Source: Coxiellaceae bacterium (lineage in GTDB: Bacteria; Pseudomonadota; Gammaproteobacteria; Coxiellales; Coxiellaceae). Taken from it: 64,000 bases of DNA. The stretch is from NCBI GenBank assembly GCA_029210045.1, contig JARGNX010000002.1, forward strand, positions 62,001-126,000, given 5' to 3'. The notes under the pieces were generated by a model. It saw only the letters and a list, made by a program, of their open reading frames with translations. It searched no databases and was not told the origin of the DNA. Positions 1 through 12,541 of the stretch are shown here, piece after piece. Every line of letters begins with the position of its first letter. Within the stretch, counting starts at the first letter, position 1. The position numbers and the translations under genes were made by a program.

Positions 1-1095
1 CAGATAAGCCAAATGGTTCGCTTTACTGCCTTCACCTAATATCGTTTTCTTTAACTCAACAAAGTTTCCAACTTTTGCGCCGCGACGCAAAATTGTGCCT
101 GGACGAAGGCGAGAAAATGGGCCTACCTCGCAGTTATCTTCAAGAATAACGCCATCCAATACACTGTGAGCGCCAATCGTAACCGCTTCTCCAATAATTG
201 TATCTTTCAACATAACATTCGGGCCGATGCGGGTATGCTTACCTAACTTTACCGTGCCTTCCATAACCACATTCACATCAAGCACCACGTCTTGAGATAT
301 ATCGACATCACCACGCACATAAGTACGATTGATATCCATCACAGCGACACCCGACAATGCAAGCTTCTTGGCCATCTCAAATTGATAGTAATGTTCAAGC
401 TGTGCCATCTGCCAACGATCATTAACACCCTGCACTTCTTGTTGCGTGCGCGCCAAAATACCACCCACTGCCACACCGTCTTGCACAGCTAAACTAACAA
501 TGTCGGTTAAATAATATTCGTCTTGTGCATTCGAATTTTCCAACATCGGCAACCAACGTTTTAAATTAGCCGCAGACGTAGTTAAAATACCAGTGTTGAT
601 TTCGCGAATTAATAACTGCTGTTCATTAGCATCTTTATGCTCAACAATTGCTACAATATTACCGAGCTCATTACGAATAATACGACCTAAACCCGCTGGC
701 TCTTCTAATTCAGTTACCACCAAACCCAAGGCATTATTAGCTGTATTATTTAATAGTAAGGAAAGTGTTTCATCGGAAATCAGTGGTACATCACCGTAGA
801 GCACCAGCACTTGATCACCATCATCAATGGCAGGCAACGCTTGCATCACCGCATGACCGGTACCCAGCTGCTCTTCCTGTGGCACCCACTCAACCGGCAA
901 ATAGTCTAGCGTCTCACGCACTTTCGAGCCGCCATTGCCGTAAATAACTTGGATACCTTTGGGATTAAGCTTTTCAGCTGTTCGAACGACTCGTTCTAAC
1001 ATTGGAACGCCAGCCAGCTTATGCAAGACTTTCGGAATATCCGAAATCATGCGCTTGCCTTTACCTGCTGCGAGTATAACAACATTTAAACCCAT
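1..1095 (-). CDS. glmU: Bifunctional UDP-N-acetylglucosamine pyrophosphorylase / glucosamine-1-phosphate N-acetyltransferase, partial
   Basis: Makes UDP-GlcNAc for peptidoglycan and LPS: the N-terminal half is a uridylyltransferase and the C-terminal left-handed beta-helix is an acetyltransferase. The N-terminus shows the nucleotidyltransferase signature LAAGKGKRM followed by PKVLHKL. The frame stays open for 365 codons to the left edge and ends in a [10 protein letters not shown] segment typical of the acetyltransferase domain, so roughly the last fifth of a normal protein of about 456 residues lies outside the window. It follows atpC with about 30 bases between them, the usual gammaproteobacterial order. 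The ATG at 1093-1095 is the only sensible start next to the LAAGKG motif. Confidence 0.96.
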   Translation of the reverse strand, partial: MGLNVVILAAGKGKRMISDIPKVLHKLAGVPMLERVVRTAEKLNPKGIQVIYGNGGSKVRETLDYLPVEWVPQEEQLGTGHAVMQALPAIDDGDQVLVLYGDVPLISDETLSLLLNNTANNALGLVVTELEEPAGLGRIIRNELGNIVAIVEHKDANEQQLLIREINTGILTTSAANLKRWLPMLENSNAQDEYYLTDIVSLAVQDGVAVGGILARTQQEVQGVNDRWQMAQLEHYYQFEMAKKLALSGVAVMDINRTYVRGDVDISQDVVLDVNVVMEGTVKLGKHTRIGPNVMLKDTIIGEAVTIGAHSVLDGVILEDNCEVGPFSRLRPGTILRRGAKVGNFVELKKTILGEGSKANHLAYL

Positions 1096-1126
1096 CGTGT
1101 CTTCCTTATCATTTGGGTTGTTGAAG

Positions 1127-1552
1127 CTATTTAACTTTTTTCCTTATAGCTTGGATAGCACGGATTTGCGCCACAGCTTCAGCCAATTCAGCCACTGCCT
1201 TAGAGTATTCTAATTCGGAGCGTTTGTCTTCCAGAGCTTTTTCAGCTTGTTCTTTTGCTGCAACTGCTGCCGCTTCATCTAAATCTTCAGCGCGCGCTGC
1301 GGTATCAGCCAGGATAGTGACCACATCAGGCTGCACTTCCAGCATGCCACCATTGATATAAAACACTTCCTCACTACCATCACCTAAATCGGCACGAACT
1401 TGACCAGGCTTAATTGAAGTCAACAGCGCAGTATGGCCAGGAAAAATACCTAACTCACCCATGCCGCCTGTCACTTCAATCTTAGTTGCCGTGCCGCTAA
1501 ACACTTGCTTTTCAGCGCTGACAATTTCTAACCCCATGGTTTTTGTGCTCAT
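1127..1552 (-). CDS. atpC: F1Fo ATP synthase subunit epsilon
   Basis: Small F1 central-stalk subunit that couples rotation to catalysis and restrains ATP hydrolysis. The 141-residue length matches bacterial epsilon. An N-terminal beta-sandwich domain ([30 protein letters not shown]) is followed by the Ala/Glu-rich C-terminal helical hairpin. It is the last gene of the atp operon, 12 bases after atpD, and glmU follows. Confidence 0.97.
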   Translation of the reverse strand: MSTKTMGLEIVSAEKQVFSGTATKIEVTGGMGELGIFPGHTALLTSIKPGQVRADLGDGSEEVFYINGGMLEVQPDVVTILADTAARAEDLDEAAAVAAKEQAEKALEDKRSELEYSKAVAELAEAVAQIRAIQAIRKKVK

Positions 1553-1564
1553 AGCAACTGCCTC

Positions 1565-3872
<2,308 letters not shown>

Positions 3873-3889
3873 AAGTAATTCTCAGCTTC

Positions 3890-5437
3890 TTACCACGTTT
3901 GTGTTTGCTTAAAGCTTTCAACTGCTTTCGACATACGATCTGCAACTTCATCAGTTAATGCTAACTTCTCATTGATCATATCGATCAAATCTTGATGCTC
4001 TGCGTGTAAGTAACTACGCAATGCTAACTCAAATGCGTTCACTTTCTTAAGTTCAACATCATCCAAATAACCGCGATCTACAATAAACCAACTGAATGCA
4101 ATTTCAGCCACACTCAATGGTGAGTACTGTGCTTGTTTCAATAGTTCAGTTGTACGCTGACCTCGCTCTAATTGCTTACGTGTTGCCTCATCCAAGTCAG
4201 AAGCAAATTGCGAGAACGCTTCCAATTCGCGGTATTGCGCTAATGATATACGCACACCACCCGCCAATTTCTTAACGATCTTAGTTTGCGCTGCGCCACC
4301 CACACGAGATACAGATAGACCCGCGTTAATCGCTGGACGGATACCCGAGTTAAATAAGCTGGTTTCTAAATAAATCTGACCATCAGTAATCGATATAACG
4401 TTAGTTGGGATAAACGCTGATACGTCACCGGCTTGCGTTTCAATAATTGGTAATGCAGTCAGTGAACCCGTTTTACCTTTCACTTTACCGTCAGTCATTT
4501 TCTCAACATACGCCGCACTCACTCGCGCCGCACGTTCTAATAAACGTGAATGCAAATAGAAAATATCACCTGGATACGCTTCACGTCCTGGCGGACGGCG
4601 TAATAACAATGACACTTGACGGTAAGCCCACGCTTGTTTGGTTAAATCATCATAAATAATAAGTGCGTCTTCACCTTTATCACGGAAGTATTCACCCATG
4701 GTACAACCAGTGAAAGGAGCAAGATACTGCAACGATGCTGCATCAGAAGCACCAGCCGCAACTACGATAGTGTGTTTCATCGCGTCATGTTCTTCTAACT
4801 TACGTACCACGTTAGCAATCGAAGAGGCTTTCTGCCCAATCGCTACGTAGATACATTTAATGCCAGTATCTTTTTGATTGATGATCGCATCAATCGCAAT
4901 CGCTGTTTTACCCGTTTGGCGATCGCCAATAATCAATTCACGTTGACCACGACCTACAGGTACCATCGCATCAATCGATTTAATACCTGTTGCCATTGGC
5001 TCATCAACGGATTGACGATCAATCACACCAGGAGCCACTTTTTCAATTGGTGAAGTAATATCTGTTTTGACTTCACCCAAGCCATCGATAGGGTTACCTA
5101 AAGCGTCGACCACACGGCCTAATAACGCTTCACCCACTGGCACTTCTAAAATACGGCCAGTACAGTGTGCCTTCATGCCTTCTTGCAGGTGCTCATAAGG
5201 ACCTAATACCACCGCACCAACAGAATCACGCTCTAAGTTAAACGCTAAACCAAATGTGTTATCTGGGAAGGCAATCATTTCACCAAACATCACGTTGCCC
5301 AAGCCATAAATACGCACAATACCGTCTTTTAAATTAACGATAGTACCCTCAGTTCTAACGCTAGGTGCAATATTAAACTTAGCTATACGCTCTTTAATAA
5401 TTTCACTAATTTCTGATGCTTTGATTTGTGTTGTCAT
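3890..5437 (-). CDS. atpA: F1Fo ATP synthase subunit alpha
   Basis: Non-catalytic nucleotide-binding subunit of the F1 head, with 515 residues as usual. The P-loop GDRQTGKT is at about 171-178. The later [17 protein letters not shown] stretch contains the conserved alpha-subunit arginine. Its start codon overlaps the atpH stop by four bases (5434-5437), indicating translational coupling. Confidence 0.98.
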   Translation of the reverse strand: MTTQIKASEISEIIKERIAKFNIAPSVRTEGTIVNLKDGIVRIYGLGNVMFGEMIAFPDNTFGLAFNLERDSVGAVVLGPYEHLQEGMKAHCTGRILEVPVGEALLGRVVDALGNPIDGLGEVKTDITSPIEKVAPGVIDRQSVDEPMATGIKSIDAMVPVGRGQRELIIGDRQTGKTAIAIDAIINQKDTGIKCIYVAIGQKASSIANVVRKLEEHDAMKHTIVVAAGASDAASLQYLAPFTGCTMGEYFRDKGEDALIIYDDLTKQAWAYRQVSLLLRRPPGREAYPGDIFYLHSRLLERAARVSAAYVEKMTDGKVKGKTGSLTALPIIETQAGDVSAFIPTNVISITDGQIYLETSLFNSGIRPAINAGLSVSRVGGAAQTKIVKKLAGGVRISLAQYRELEAFSQFASDLDEATRKQLERGQRTTELLKQAQYSPLSVAEIAFSWFIVDRGYLDDVELKKVNAFELALRSYLHAEHQDLIDMINEKLALTDEVADRMSKAVESFKQTQTW

Positions 5438-5991
5438 GTCAATAAATCCTCGTCGAGTCTTGCTATTTTACCTTTGATTGAACCATTCATAACCCAGTTA
5501 CCAGCTGTGATAACCATGCCGCCCATTAGATCAGCATCTTCATCAAAGCTTAATTCTACTTTGGTATTAAAACGTTGCTCGAGTTGTTGTTGTAATTTTT
5601 GGCGTTGGTCATCACTCAATGCATGTGCTGAAACAACGTCTGCTTCTATCACACCTTGCTGCTCGGCATAATGCAGATGAAACGCACGCGAGATATCAGA
5701 CATAATGTCTAAGCGCTTCGCTTCCGCCAACAACTTGAGATAATTCTGTAAGCTATCGGCTAACTCTTTAGCACGATCAGCTGACACGTTGTTAACAACA
5801 TCCTGCAACAAATCGACCACTTCTGTTTGCGATTGTTCAGGGTTATTCAGCAACTGCAACAATTCCGCTTGGCTTAACGTGATCGCTAATACCGACAAAA
5901 CCTCTAGCCATGCGGATACTTGATCATGCGCCATGGCATATTCAAACAGTGCTTTTGCATAAGGACGGGCAATTGTGATGTTAGACGCCAT
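5434..5991 (-). CDS. atpH: F1Fo ATP synthase subunit delta
   Basis: Peripheral-stalk protein that joins the b dimer to the top of F1. The 185 residues begin with the typical [12 protein letters not shown] helix and end with a G(G)[21 protein letters not shown] segment characteristic of the OSCP/delta family. The gene abuts atpF and overlaps atpA by four bases. Confidence 0.96.
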   Translation of the reverse strand: MASNITIARPYAKALFEYAMAHDQVSAWLEVLSVLAITLSQAELLQLLNNPEQSQTEVVDLLQDVVNNVSADRAKELADSLQNYLKLLAEAKRLDIMSDISRAFHLHYAEQQGVIEADVVSAHALSDDQRQKLQQQLEQRFNTKVELSFDEDADLMGGMVITAGNWVMNGSIKGKIARLDEDLLT

Positions 5992-6462
5992 TTATACCTC
6001 ACCGATCATTTCATCAACCAAGCGCGCATTTTGCTCTTGATCGACGCGTTGACCTAAAATTTTCTCCGCACCGGCCACAGCCAATGTAGATACTTCTTTT
6101 AATAAGGTTTCACGTGCCATATTACGTTCTTGCTCGATTTCAGCTTGCGCTAAATTTAATAAGCGCTTGCCTTCATCACGAGCCTTGTCTTTCGACTCTT
6201 CGATAATATAACTCGCACGCTGATTGGCTTGCTCGATCACCTTAGCAGCAGCGGCTTTCGCTTCTACCATTTGTTCTTGCGCTTTAATATGTGCTAGCTC
6301 AAGCTCACGGTGACCTTTTTCGGCTGCCGCTAATCCATCAGCAATTTTCTTGCGACGTTCTTCCATCATATTGACCACAGGCGGCCAGACAAATTTCATC
6401 ACGAACCATATAAATATGGCAAACGTAATGACCTGACCAATTAATGTGGCGTTTATATTCAT
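5992..6462 (-). CDS. atpF: F1Fo ATP synthase subunit b
   Basis: Membrane-anchored peripheral-stalk subunit. There is one N-terminal membrane segment ([20 protein letters not shown]), then a long charged Ala/Glu/Lys-rich helix suited to dimeric coiled-coil formation. The 156-residue length matches Escherichia coli b. It directly abuts atpH and lies three bases after atpE. Confidence 0.97.
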   Translation of the reverse strand: MNINATLIGQVITFAIFIWFVMKFVWPPVVNMMEERRKKIADGLAAAEKGHRELELAHIKAQEQMVEAKAAAAKVIEQANQRASYIIEESKDKARDEGKRLLNLAQAEIEQERNMARETLLKEVSTLAVAGAEKILGQRVDQEQNARLVDEMIGEV

Positions 6463-6465
6463 AGT

Positions 6466-7611
<1,146 letters not shown>

Positions 7612-8016
7612 CTATGCCCTTTTTCGCTGTTTGTTATCAAACAATGGCGTTAACCAAAATCCCAACTGCGCTACTGCGAAGCCCAAAAAAAATGCCGGCA
7701 AATAGACGGCAAATATTTTTATAAAGGCCATCACCAGGACAACGCTTAATAATAGCTTGATAAACTCGCCCATATAAAAGGAGCGGATTATCTGCTTGGC
7801 TTGCCGTGCATCAACACGAGCAAACACGCGCCATGCAAAATAACTGCTGGGGATAACACTGGCTAAACCACCTAAACTGGTTGATTTAGCGATGAAAACA
7901 CCCCATCCCAACCACGCAATAACGGTCACTACAGCCACTATGCACAATTGTGCAAAAATGATCTGAAACGCACTTTGTCTTGCTACACTTTCTGGTCGTC
8001 TTGGGTGCAAATACAC
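7612..8016 (-). CDS. atpI: ATP synthase assembly protein I
   Basis: First gene of the atp operon. The 134-residue protein has about four hydrophobic segments and a Gly-rich turn before SYFAWRVFARVDARQAKQIIRSFYMGEFIKLLLS, typical of AtpI, which helps c-ring assembly and ion transport. The frame starts with GTG at 8014-8016, crowded by GGGGAGA. A TTG two codons later (8008-8010) has better Shine-Dalgarno spacing and may be the true start. The atp promoter should lie in 8017-8200, but no convincing box pair was picked out. Confidence 0.88.
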   Translation of the reverse strand: MYLHPRRPESVARQSAFQIIFAQLCIVAVVTVIAWLGWGVFIAKSTSLGGLASVIPSSYFAWRVFARVDARQAKQIIRSFYMGEFIKLLLSVVLVMAFIKIFAVYLPAFFLGFAVAQLGFWLTPLFDNKQRKRA

Positions 8017-8249
8017 TCTCCCCGCTGGCTACACACGGCCAAATTCGGGAGGAGTATATATAGTTTTAGATTTATAAGCAACGGAATAATACCACCCTTG
8101 ATAAAATGCGGCTGATCATTCGCATCAAAATGTTCACAGCAGCTTACACTAGCTGTGACTTATATCTATATATTTATCTATTTATCAGATTTCCACGGAT
8201 ATTGTCATCGATCTAGCTGTGCTAGGGTGTAAACCTTAGTGTGGTGCGC

Positions 8250-8280
8250 TATAATATGACTATAGTCACATGACCATAGG
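8250..8280 (+). promoter_or_regulatory. Promoter -10 and palindromic operator of the phd-type toxin-antitoxin pair
   Basis: A consensus -10 box TATAAT (8250-8255) is followed at once by the perfect palindrome TGACTATAGTCA (8257-8268) and a second half-site TGACCATAG (8271-8279). The antitoxin Shine-Dalgarno AGGAG comes next. A palindrome at the transcription start of a Phd/YefM pair is the expected site for autorepression by the antitoxin-toxin complex. Confidence 0.7.
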
Positions 8281-8288
8281 AGTATATC

Positions 8289-8531
8289 ATGCAGAATCAA
8301 CAGCGCACTATTCCCGCAGGCGAATTTAAGGCGAAATGTTTGCAACTGATGAACCAAGTAGATGAACAGCATATTGAATTAGTGATTACAAAGCGCGGCG
8401 TGCCTATTGCCAAACTGGTGCCCGTTACTGAGGACCACAAACACGATAGCTATGGCTGTCTGGCCAATACGGTGCAAATTCACGATGACATTACGCAACC
8501 AATTGATGAAAAATGGGACGCCGATCAATGA
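8289..8531 (+). CDS. Antitoxin of the Phd/YefM family
   Basis: An 80-residue DNA-binding antitoxin expected to repress its own promoter and to neutralise the PIN toxin encoded just downstream. The N-terminal RTIPAGEFKAKCLQLMNQV and VITKRGVPIAKLVPV segments are the Phd/YefM fold signature, and the C-terminal tail is the likely toxin-binding part. AGGAG with six-base spacing supports the ATG at 8289. Its stop overlaps the toxin start by four bases. Confidence 0.9.
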   Translation: MQNQQRTIPAGEFKAKCLQLMNQVDEQHIELVITKRGVPIAKLVPVTEDHKHDSYGCLANTVQIHDDITQPIDEKWDADQ

Positions 8532-8941
8532 GCGGAATTATTTTAGATACGCATGCCTGGATATGGTATGCCAATAAAGATCACTCAATCACCAAAACCA
8601 CGCGTCAAAAAATCCATCAAGCCGGTATCGATCATCAACTCTACATTGCCTCTATTTCGTTATGGGAAATTGCTATGCTGGTAGCCCACAAGCGCATAAC
8701 AATATCTATGCCCTATCTTGAATGGATCGAAACCTCGATGCATCACATGATGCTGCAATCCATAGCGCTAACACCTCAAATTGCTAACGATAGTTGCGAG
8801 CTACTGGGCAAGTTTCATGGTGATCCAGCAGATCGGTTGATTGTCGCTAGCACTCGAGTAAATAATCTGACCTTAGTGACTAAAGACAAAGCCATTGTGC
8901 GCTACGCTAAAGATAAGTATGTGAAAGTACTGGCGCTGTAA
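8528..8941 (+). CDS. PIN-domain toxin (VapC-like ribonuclease)
   Basis: Probable Mg-dependent endoribonuclease toxin of 137 residues. PIN-fold acidic residues are visible in ILDTHAWIWY near the N-terminus, in SLWEIAML, and in GDPADRLIVAST followed by LVTKDKAI. The frame could begin at 8513, but the ATG at 8528 overlaps the antitoxin stop as ATGA, the usual arrangement for this pair. It sits between atpI and a convergent MFS gene, at the left end of the cargo region that splits atp from parAB. Confidence 0.9.
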   Translation: MSGIILDTHAWIWYANKDHSITKTTRQKIHQAGIDHQLYIASISLWEIAMLVAHKRITISMPYLEWIETSMHHMMLQSIALTPQIANDSCELLGKFHGDPADRLIVASTRVNNLTLVTKDKAIVRYAKDKYVKVLAL

Positions 8942-8954
8942 AATATGCAGAATT

Positions 8955-10322
8955 CTAAGCCGCGTTTTTAACCACCGTTAATTTCACTTTATCCTCTGAA
9001 TCATCTAGCGATTTGTTCTTCATCTCAGGCACTAAGAGCGTGGTTAAGATACCCAGCAAGCTAACTACTGACATCATGCCGATAGTAAATGATAAGCCAT
9101 GGGTATGCAGGACACCTGGCAATAGCACCACGCCCAAAAATGCACCGACCTTACCAACTGCTGCTGATATGCCATGTGCACGTGCACGAATACTGGTGGG
9201 GTAAATTTCAGAGGGAATTAAGAAGGTAGTTGTATTCGGTCCAAAGTTAGTAAAGAAGAAACTCATGCCATACAGAGCGATAAAAGCGGGCAAGTAGGCT
9301 CTCACCCCAGGGATTAAAGCAATTAGCGCAAAACATACCGCCATCATTACAAAGCCTAACATCTGTACCGTTTTGCGCCCTATCTTATCCACATATTTCG
9401 CAGCCATTGCATAGCCCGGCACGGCAAACAACAAGAACACCAATGCAGAGGTTAGCGTATGACTGAGTAGCGTAGCGTGCGGTGTAATCGCCTTCATGAT
9501 TAATACTGATGACACGCCGTTACCATAAAATGCAACATCCATCAAAAACCAGGCACCGGCTGTACCGATTAAATATTTTAACCAACGCTTATTCCATAAG
9601 CTGTGTTTGGCGTACGCTTGACGCTGCACGGAATCTTTAAAGCCTGCCAAATCACTGACCACACGACCCACTTCAACCGGCGTCTTCTTAGATAACAAGT
9701 AACGTGGTGATTCTTGAATACGACGACGCATAAAGAATACTGAAATCGCTGGAATCGCACCAAAACCTGCCAACAGTCGCCATGCAATATCAATAGGAAT
9801 GTGCGTTGCCAGCAATAAAGAGGCCAACAAAGGACCGAAGGTTAAGCCCACTGCTTGCATAGCAAACACCAGCAATACCATAAAGCCACGATTGGTTTTT
9901 GAAGCCGCTTCACTAGCCACCACCGCACTGGTCGGATAGTCACCGCCAATACCAAAACCCACAATAATTCGCGCGATAAACAACATGGTAAAACTGCTTG
10001 AGCACGCCGACATGATCGCGCCAAAAAATAAAATTAAAATTTCATAGCCGTACATTTTTTTACGGCCGAGCTTATCGGATAAGAAACCAAAGAAGATGGA
10101 ACCAAATGCTGCAGCAGCTAAGGAGGTTGCGTTTAAGATGGCCAGTTGATGAATACTCAAATGCCAGATCGGCGCCAAGATGGCGGTGACTACACCTATT
10201 ATAAAGAGATCGTATGCATCAGTGAAAAAGCCCATGCCCGCGGTAAAGATCATTTTGAGATGAAAGCGTGAGAATTTTGCCTCATCGAGTGACTTTACTT
10301 CGGCCAATGAAACTGTAGACAT
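8955..10322 (-). CDS. MFS transporter, phosphate:H+ symporter-like
   Basis: A 455-residue, twelve-helix carrier. GFFTDAYDLFIIG at the first helix is the hallmark of the phosphate:H+ symporter (Pht1-like) branch. The loop-2 motif DKLGRKKMYG, the loop-8 motif DKIGRKTVQM and PSEIYPTSIRARAHG before helix 11 are MFS sugar/phosphate-porter signatures. Inorganic phosphate is the best guess, but another organic anion is possible. The frame opens with GTG at 10334, but that codon lies inside the Shine-Dalgarno GGTGAGG; the ATG at 10320-10322 has six-base spacing and was preferred. Confidence 0.85.
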   Translation of the reverse strand: MSTVSLAEVKSLDEAKFSRFHLKMIFTAGMGFFTDAYDLFIIGVVTAILAPIWHLSIHQLAILNATSLAAAAFGSIFFGFLSDKLGRKKMYGYEILILFFGAIMSACSSSFTMLFIARIIVGFGIGGDYPTSAVVASEAASKTNRGFMVLLVFAMQAVGLTFGPLLASLLLATHIPIDIAWRLLAGFGAIPAISVFFMRRRIQESPRYLLSKKTPVEVGRVVSDLAGFKDSVQRQAYAKHSLWNKRWLKYLIGTAGAWFLMDVAFYGNGVSSVLIMKAITPHATLLSHTLTSALVFLLFAVPGYAMAAKYVDKIGRKTVQMLGFVMMAVCFALIALIPGVRAYLPAFIALYGMSFFFTNFGPNTTTFLIPSEIYPTSIRARAHGISAAVGKVGAFLGVVLLPGVLHTHGLSFTIGMMSVVSLLGILTTLLVPEMKNKSLDDSEDKVKLTVVKNAA

Positions 10323-10444
10323 ATCATTCCTCACCTTTCTTTATCAAGTGCTAATGTAACAAGCAGTTATGACAGGATTGTGACGACAGAATGCGCAATA
10401 TATATACATTAATAACCTACTGATTATATTTAGATTATTTTTAT

Positions 10445-10536
10445 ATTGGTAATTCTGCGGCAGTTCTATTGGTAATTCTGCGGGACTTTTATTAGTAATT
10501 CCGCGGCAGTTCTATTGGTAATTTCGCGGATAACTG
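10445..10536. repeat. Four tandem 23-bp repeats
   Basis: Four head-to-tail units of exactly 23 bases start at 10445, 10468, 10491 and 10514. The core is ATTGGTAATTCTGCGG with a more variable tail; units 1 and 3 share GCAGTTCT tails, while unit 4 decays. The array lies between the MFS promoter region and the end of ogt. Such an array could be a set of regulator-binding sites or the relic of a transposon end; nothing in the sequence decides between them. Confidence 0.85.
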
Positions 10537-10554
10537 GCGTACAATAGTCCTATG

Positions 10555-11094
10555 CTAGCAATGGCGCTTAGCTTCCATATTCAACAGCAGCGCTTTATTA
10601 TCCATGCCACCGCCAAACCCTACCAGCTTACCATTGCTGCCAATGACGCGATGGCATGGAACGACAATCGGAATAGGATTCATGCCATTTGCCATGCCCA
10701 CGGCACGCGCTTTGTTTTTATCACCCATGCGCCTTGCTTGCTCACCATAGGATATGGTTTCGCCATAAGGAATTTTAGCCAACTGTTGCCAAGCTTTATT
10801 TTGAAACACGGTGCCGTCAAACACCAATGGCAAATCGAATGCCGTACGTTTTTGTTGAAAATATTCGTGCAGTTGTTTTTTGGTTGTTTTTATCAATGGA
10901 TAATTATCATCACGCTTTAAATTTTTCACAATCGACTGACATTTCGTGTCTTCACAGTCATTCGCCCATAATATGGCATGCAACCCCTTTGATGAGCATA
11001 CAAGTGTCAATGGCGCTACTGGTGACGGCATTTCACTAAACACCGCATCTTGTGGTAAATTTTTTATTCCTCGCGTAGCTTTCATTATGCTCAT
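10555..11094 (-). CDS. ogt: Methylated-DNA-[protein]-cysteine S-methyltransferase
   Basis: Suicide repair enzyme that removes methyl groups from O6-methylguanine (and O4-methylthymine) onto its own cysteine. The active site PIVVPCHRVIGSNGKLVGFGGG is complete, and the upstream IPYGETISYGEQARRMG segment belongs to the DNA-binding helix-turn-helix. The length of 179 residues is usual. It lies eight bases downstream of the Ada-AlkA gene on the same strand, forming a two-gene alkylation-repair unit. The start could be either of two ATGs three codons apart (11094 or 11085). Confidence 0.94.
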   Translation of the reverse strand: MSIMKATRGIKNLPQDAVFSEMPSPVAPLTLVCSSKGLHAILWANDCEDTKCQSIVKNLKRDDNYPLIKTTKKQLHEYFQQKRTAFDLPLVFDGTVFQNKAWQQLAKIPYGETISYGEQARRMGDKNKARAVGMANGMNPIPIVVPCHRVIGSNGKLVGFGGGMDNKALLLNMEAKRHC

Positions 11095-11101
11095 CTCACA
11101 T

Positions 11102-12508
11102 TTAACTGTTTAATAACAACATGGCAGCATAAGCGCGCCATGGCACCCAAAGCTTTGGATTTAAGTCGTAACGCTTCACTTGCTTTAATATTTCTAAATC
11201 TTTTTCTGGGAACGCATTCGGATTTCTTAATACACGCATGGCAATAAGCTCAACAGTCCACGGCCCGATGCCCTTTAGCGCCAATAATTGCTGGCAAGTT
11301 TCATCGTAATCCGCCGTGCCATCCAGCACAATGGACCCCTCATCTATTGCAGCTGCCAATAACTTTAATGCGTTTATTTTTGCATTGGTTAAGCCCACCG
11401 TTGATAAATCGGCGCCGAGTATATTTTGTGGTGTTGGAAAATATTTTTTAAGCGCAATGCCTTCATCAAAAATTTGATCTTCACCACACAATTCAACCAG
11501 TTTAATCAATGCCTGCCTTGCACCTTTAACACTGATTTTTTGACCTACAATAGCACGCACTGCCATCTCGAATGGTTCAATACAACCGGGAATTCTGATG
11601 CCTGGTAACTGTTGTAACAGTGGTCGTAGTTTTTTATCCGATGATAAATCTTTTGCTATCATCATTGGGTCTGCATCAAGATCAAACATATCTTTAATGT
11701 TCGCCACAATACCCATGATGTTAGTCGGTTTATCTAGCTTTAATTGCACAAGCATTTTATTATGCTCGCCACGTGTCACCTTTAACCAGCCATGTCCATC
11801 TGCACAAGTGAAAATGCGCTGATAGCTATTATCATCAACAAGCTCCGTATTTGGCAATGTTCTAGCACTGAAAAATGTAATCAAACTTTGCCAGTCGTAA
11901 GGCGGTCGATAACTTAGCTCGAGCTGCAATAAGGACTGTGCTGGTGTAGCCTTCCTTATTTCGCTGGGTGTTTGTTTAAAGCGTTTCTTAAACGCATCAT
12001 TAAAGCGACGTATGGACTGAAACCCTGAACTAAAGGCAATATCTGTTATAGATAAAGAAGAATTATCCAGTAAGTTTCTTGCGACATTCAACTTTTTATA
12101 TAACAACACAGACTGCGGGCTAGCACCAACCTGCTCATGAAACAGTTCACGTAACCAACGGTCACTCACGCCCAATCGCTCTGCAATAAGACTAACTGAA
12201 ACATCTTCATTAGATATGGCATCCATCATTCGAACCGCACGCTGCACACAAGCAGATGTGCCAATCCATGCGGCTGAACCTGGCGCTGTTTCTGGACGAC
12301 AACGCATGCATGGCCGAAAGCCTGCCTCTTCAGCTTGCGCAGCATAAAGATAAAAATCCAGATTTTCTAGCTTTGCTTTTCTCGCAGGACACGTTGGTCT
12401 GCAATAAATTTTCGTTGTCTTAACAGCTACAAAAAATTTACCGTCAAAGCGCTTATCTCGCGCTAAATGAGCCCTATAAAACTCTTGTCTGTCATAGGTT
12501 ATGTTCAT
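11102..12508 (-). CDS. Ada-AlkA fusion: methylphosphotriester sensor / AraC regulator / 3-methyladenine DNA glycosylase II
   Basis: A three-part repair protein of about 468 residues. Residues about 1-75 hold the Ada zinc domain with the four cysteines of CRPTC and CMRC, which accepts methyl groups from phosphotriesters. The next roughly 100 residues are an AraC-type helix-turn-helix (IAERLGVSDRWLRELF, ITDIAFSSGFQSIRRFNDAFKKRF). The remainder is an AlkA domain with a helix-hairpin-helix LLALKGIGPWTVELIAMR and the catalytic Asp in FPEKDLEILKQ. This predicts an inducible activator and glycosylase in one chain, as in some actinobacterial and other bacterial AlkA proteins. A start ten codons earlier (12538) is possible; neither has a strong ribosome binding site. 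Confidence 0.9.
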   Translation of the reverse strand: MNITYDRQEFYRAHLARDKRFDGKFFVAVKTTKIYCRPTCPARKAKLENLDFYLYAAQAEEAGFRPCMRCRPETAPGSAAWIGTSACVQRAVRMMDAISNEDVSVSLIAERLGVSDRWLRELFHEQVGASPQSVLLYKKLNVARNLLDNSSLSITDIAFSSGFQSIRRFNDAFKKRFKQTPSEIRKATPAQSLLQLELSYRPPYDWQSLITFFSARTLPNTELVDDNSYQRIFTCADGHGWLKVTRGEHNKMLVQLKLDKPTNIMGIVANIKDMFDLDADPMMIAKDLSSDKKLRPLLQQLPGIRIPGCIEPFEMAVRAIVGQKISVKGARQALIKLVELCGEDQIFDEGIALKKYFPTPQNILGADLSTVGLTNAKINALKLLAAAIDEGSIVLDGTADYDETCQQLLALKGIGPWTVELIAMRVLRNPNAFPEKDLEILKQVKRYDLNPKLWVPWRAYAAMLLLNS

Positions 12509-12541
12509 AGCAAGGATGATAGTTAATAAACCATGCAAATG

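Noticed and set aside
6107-6116. GTTTCACGTG inside atpF, resembling half of a parS site
   Set aside because: The full parS palindrome needs GAAAC on the other side; here CCAT follows. No complete parS was found in the window.
10445-10536. CRISPR-like appearance of the four short repeats
   Set aside because: The units are directly contiguous with no unique spacers and no cas genes nearby.
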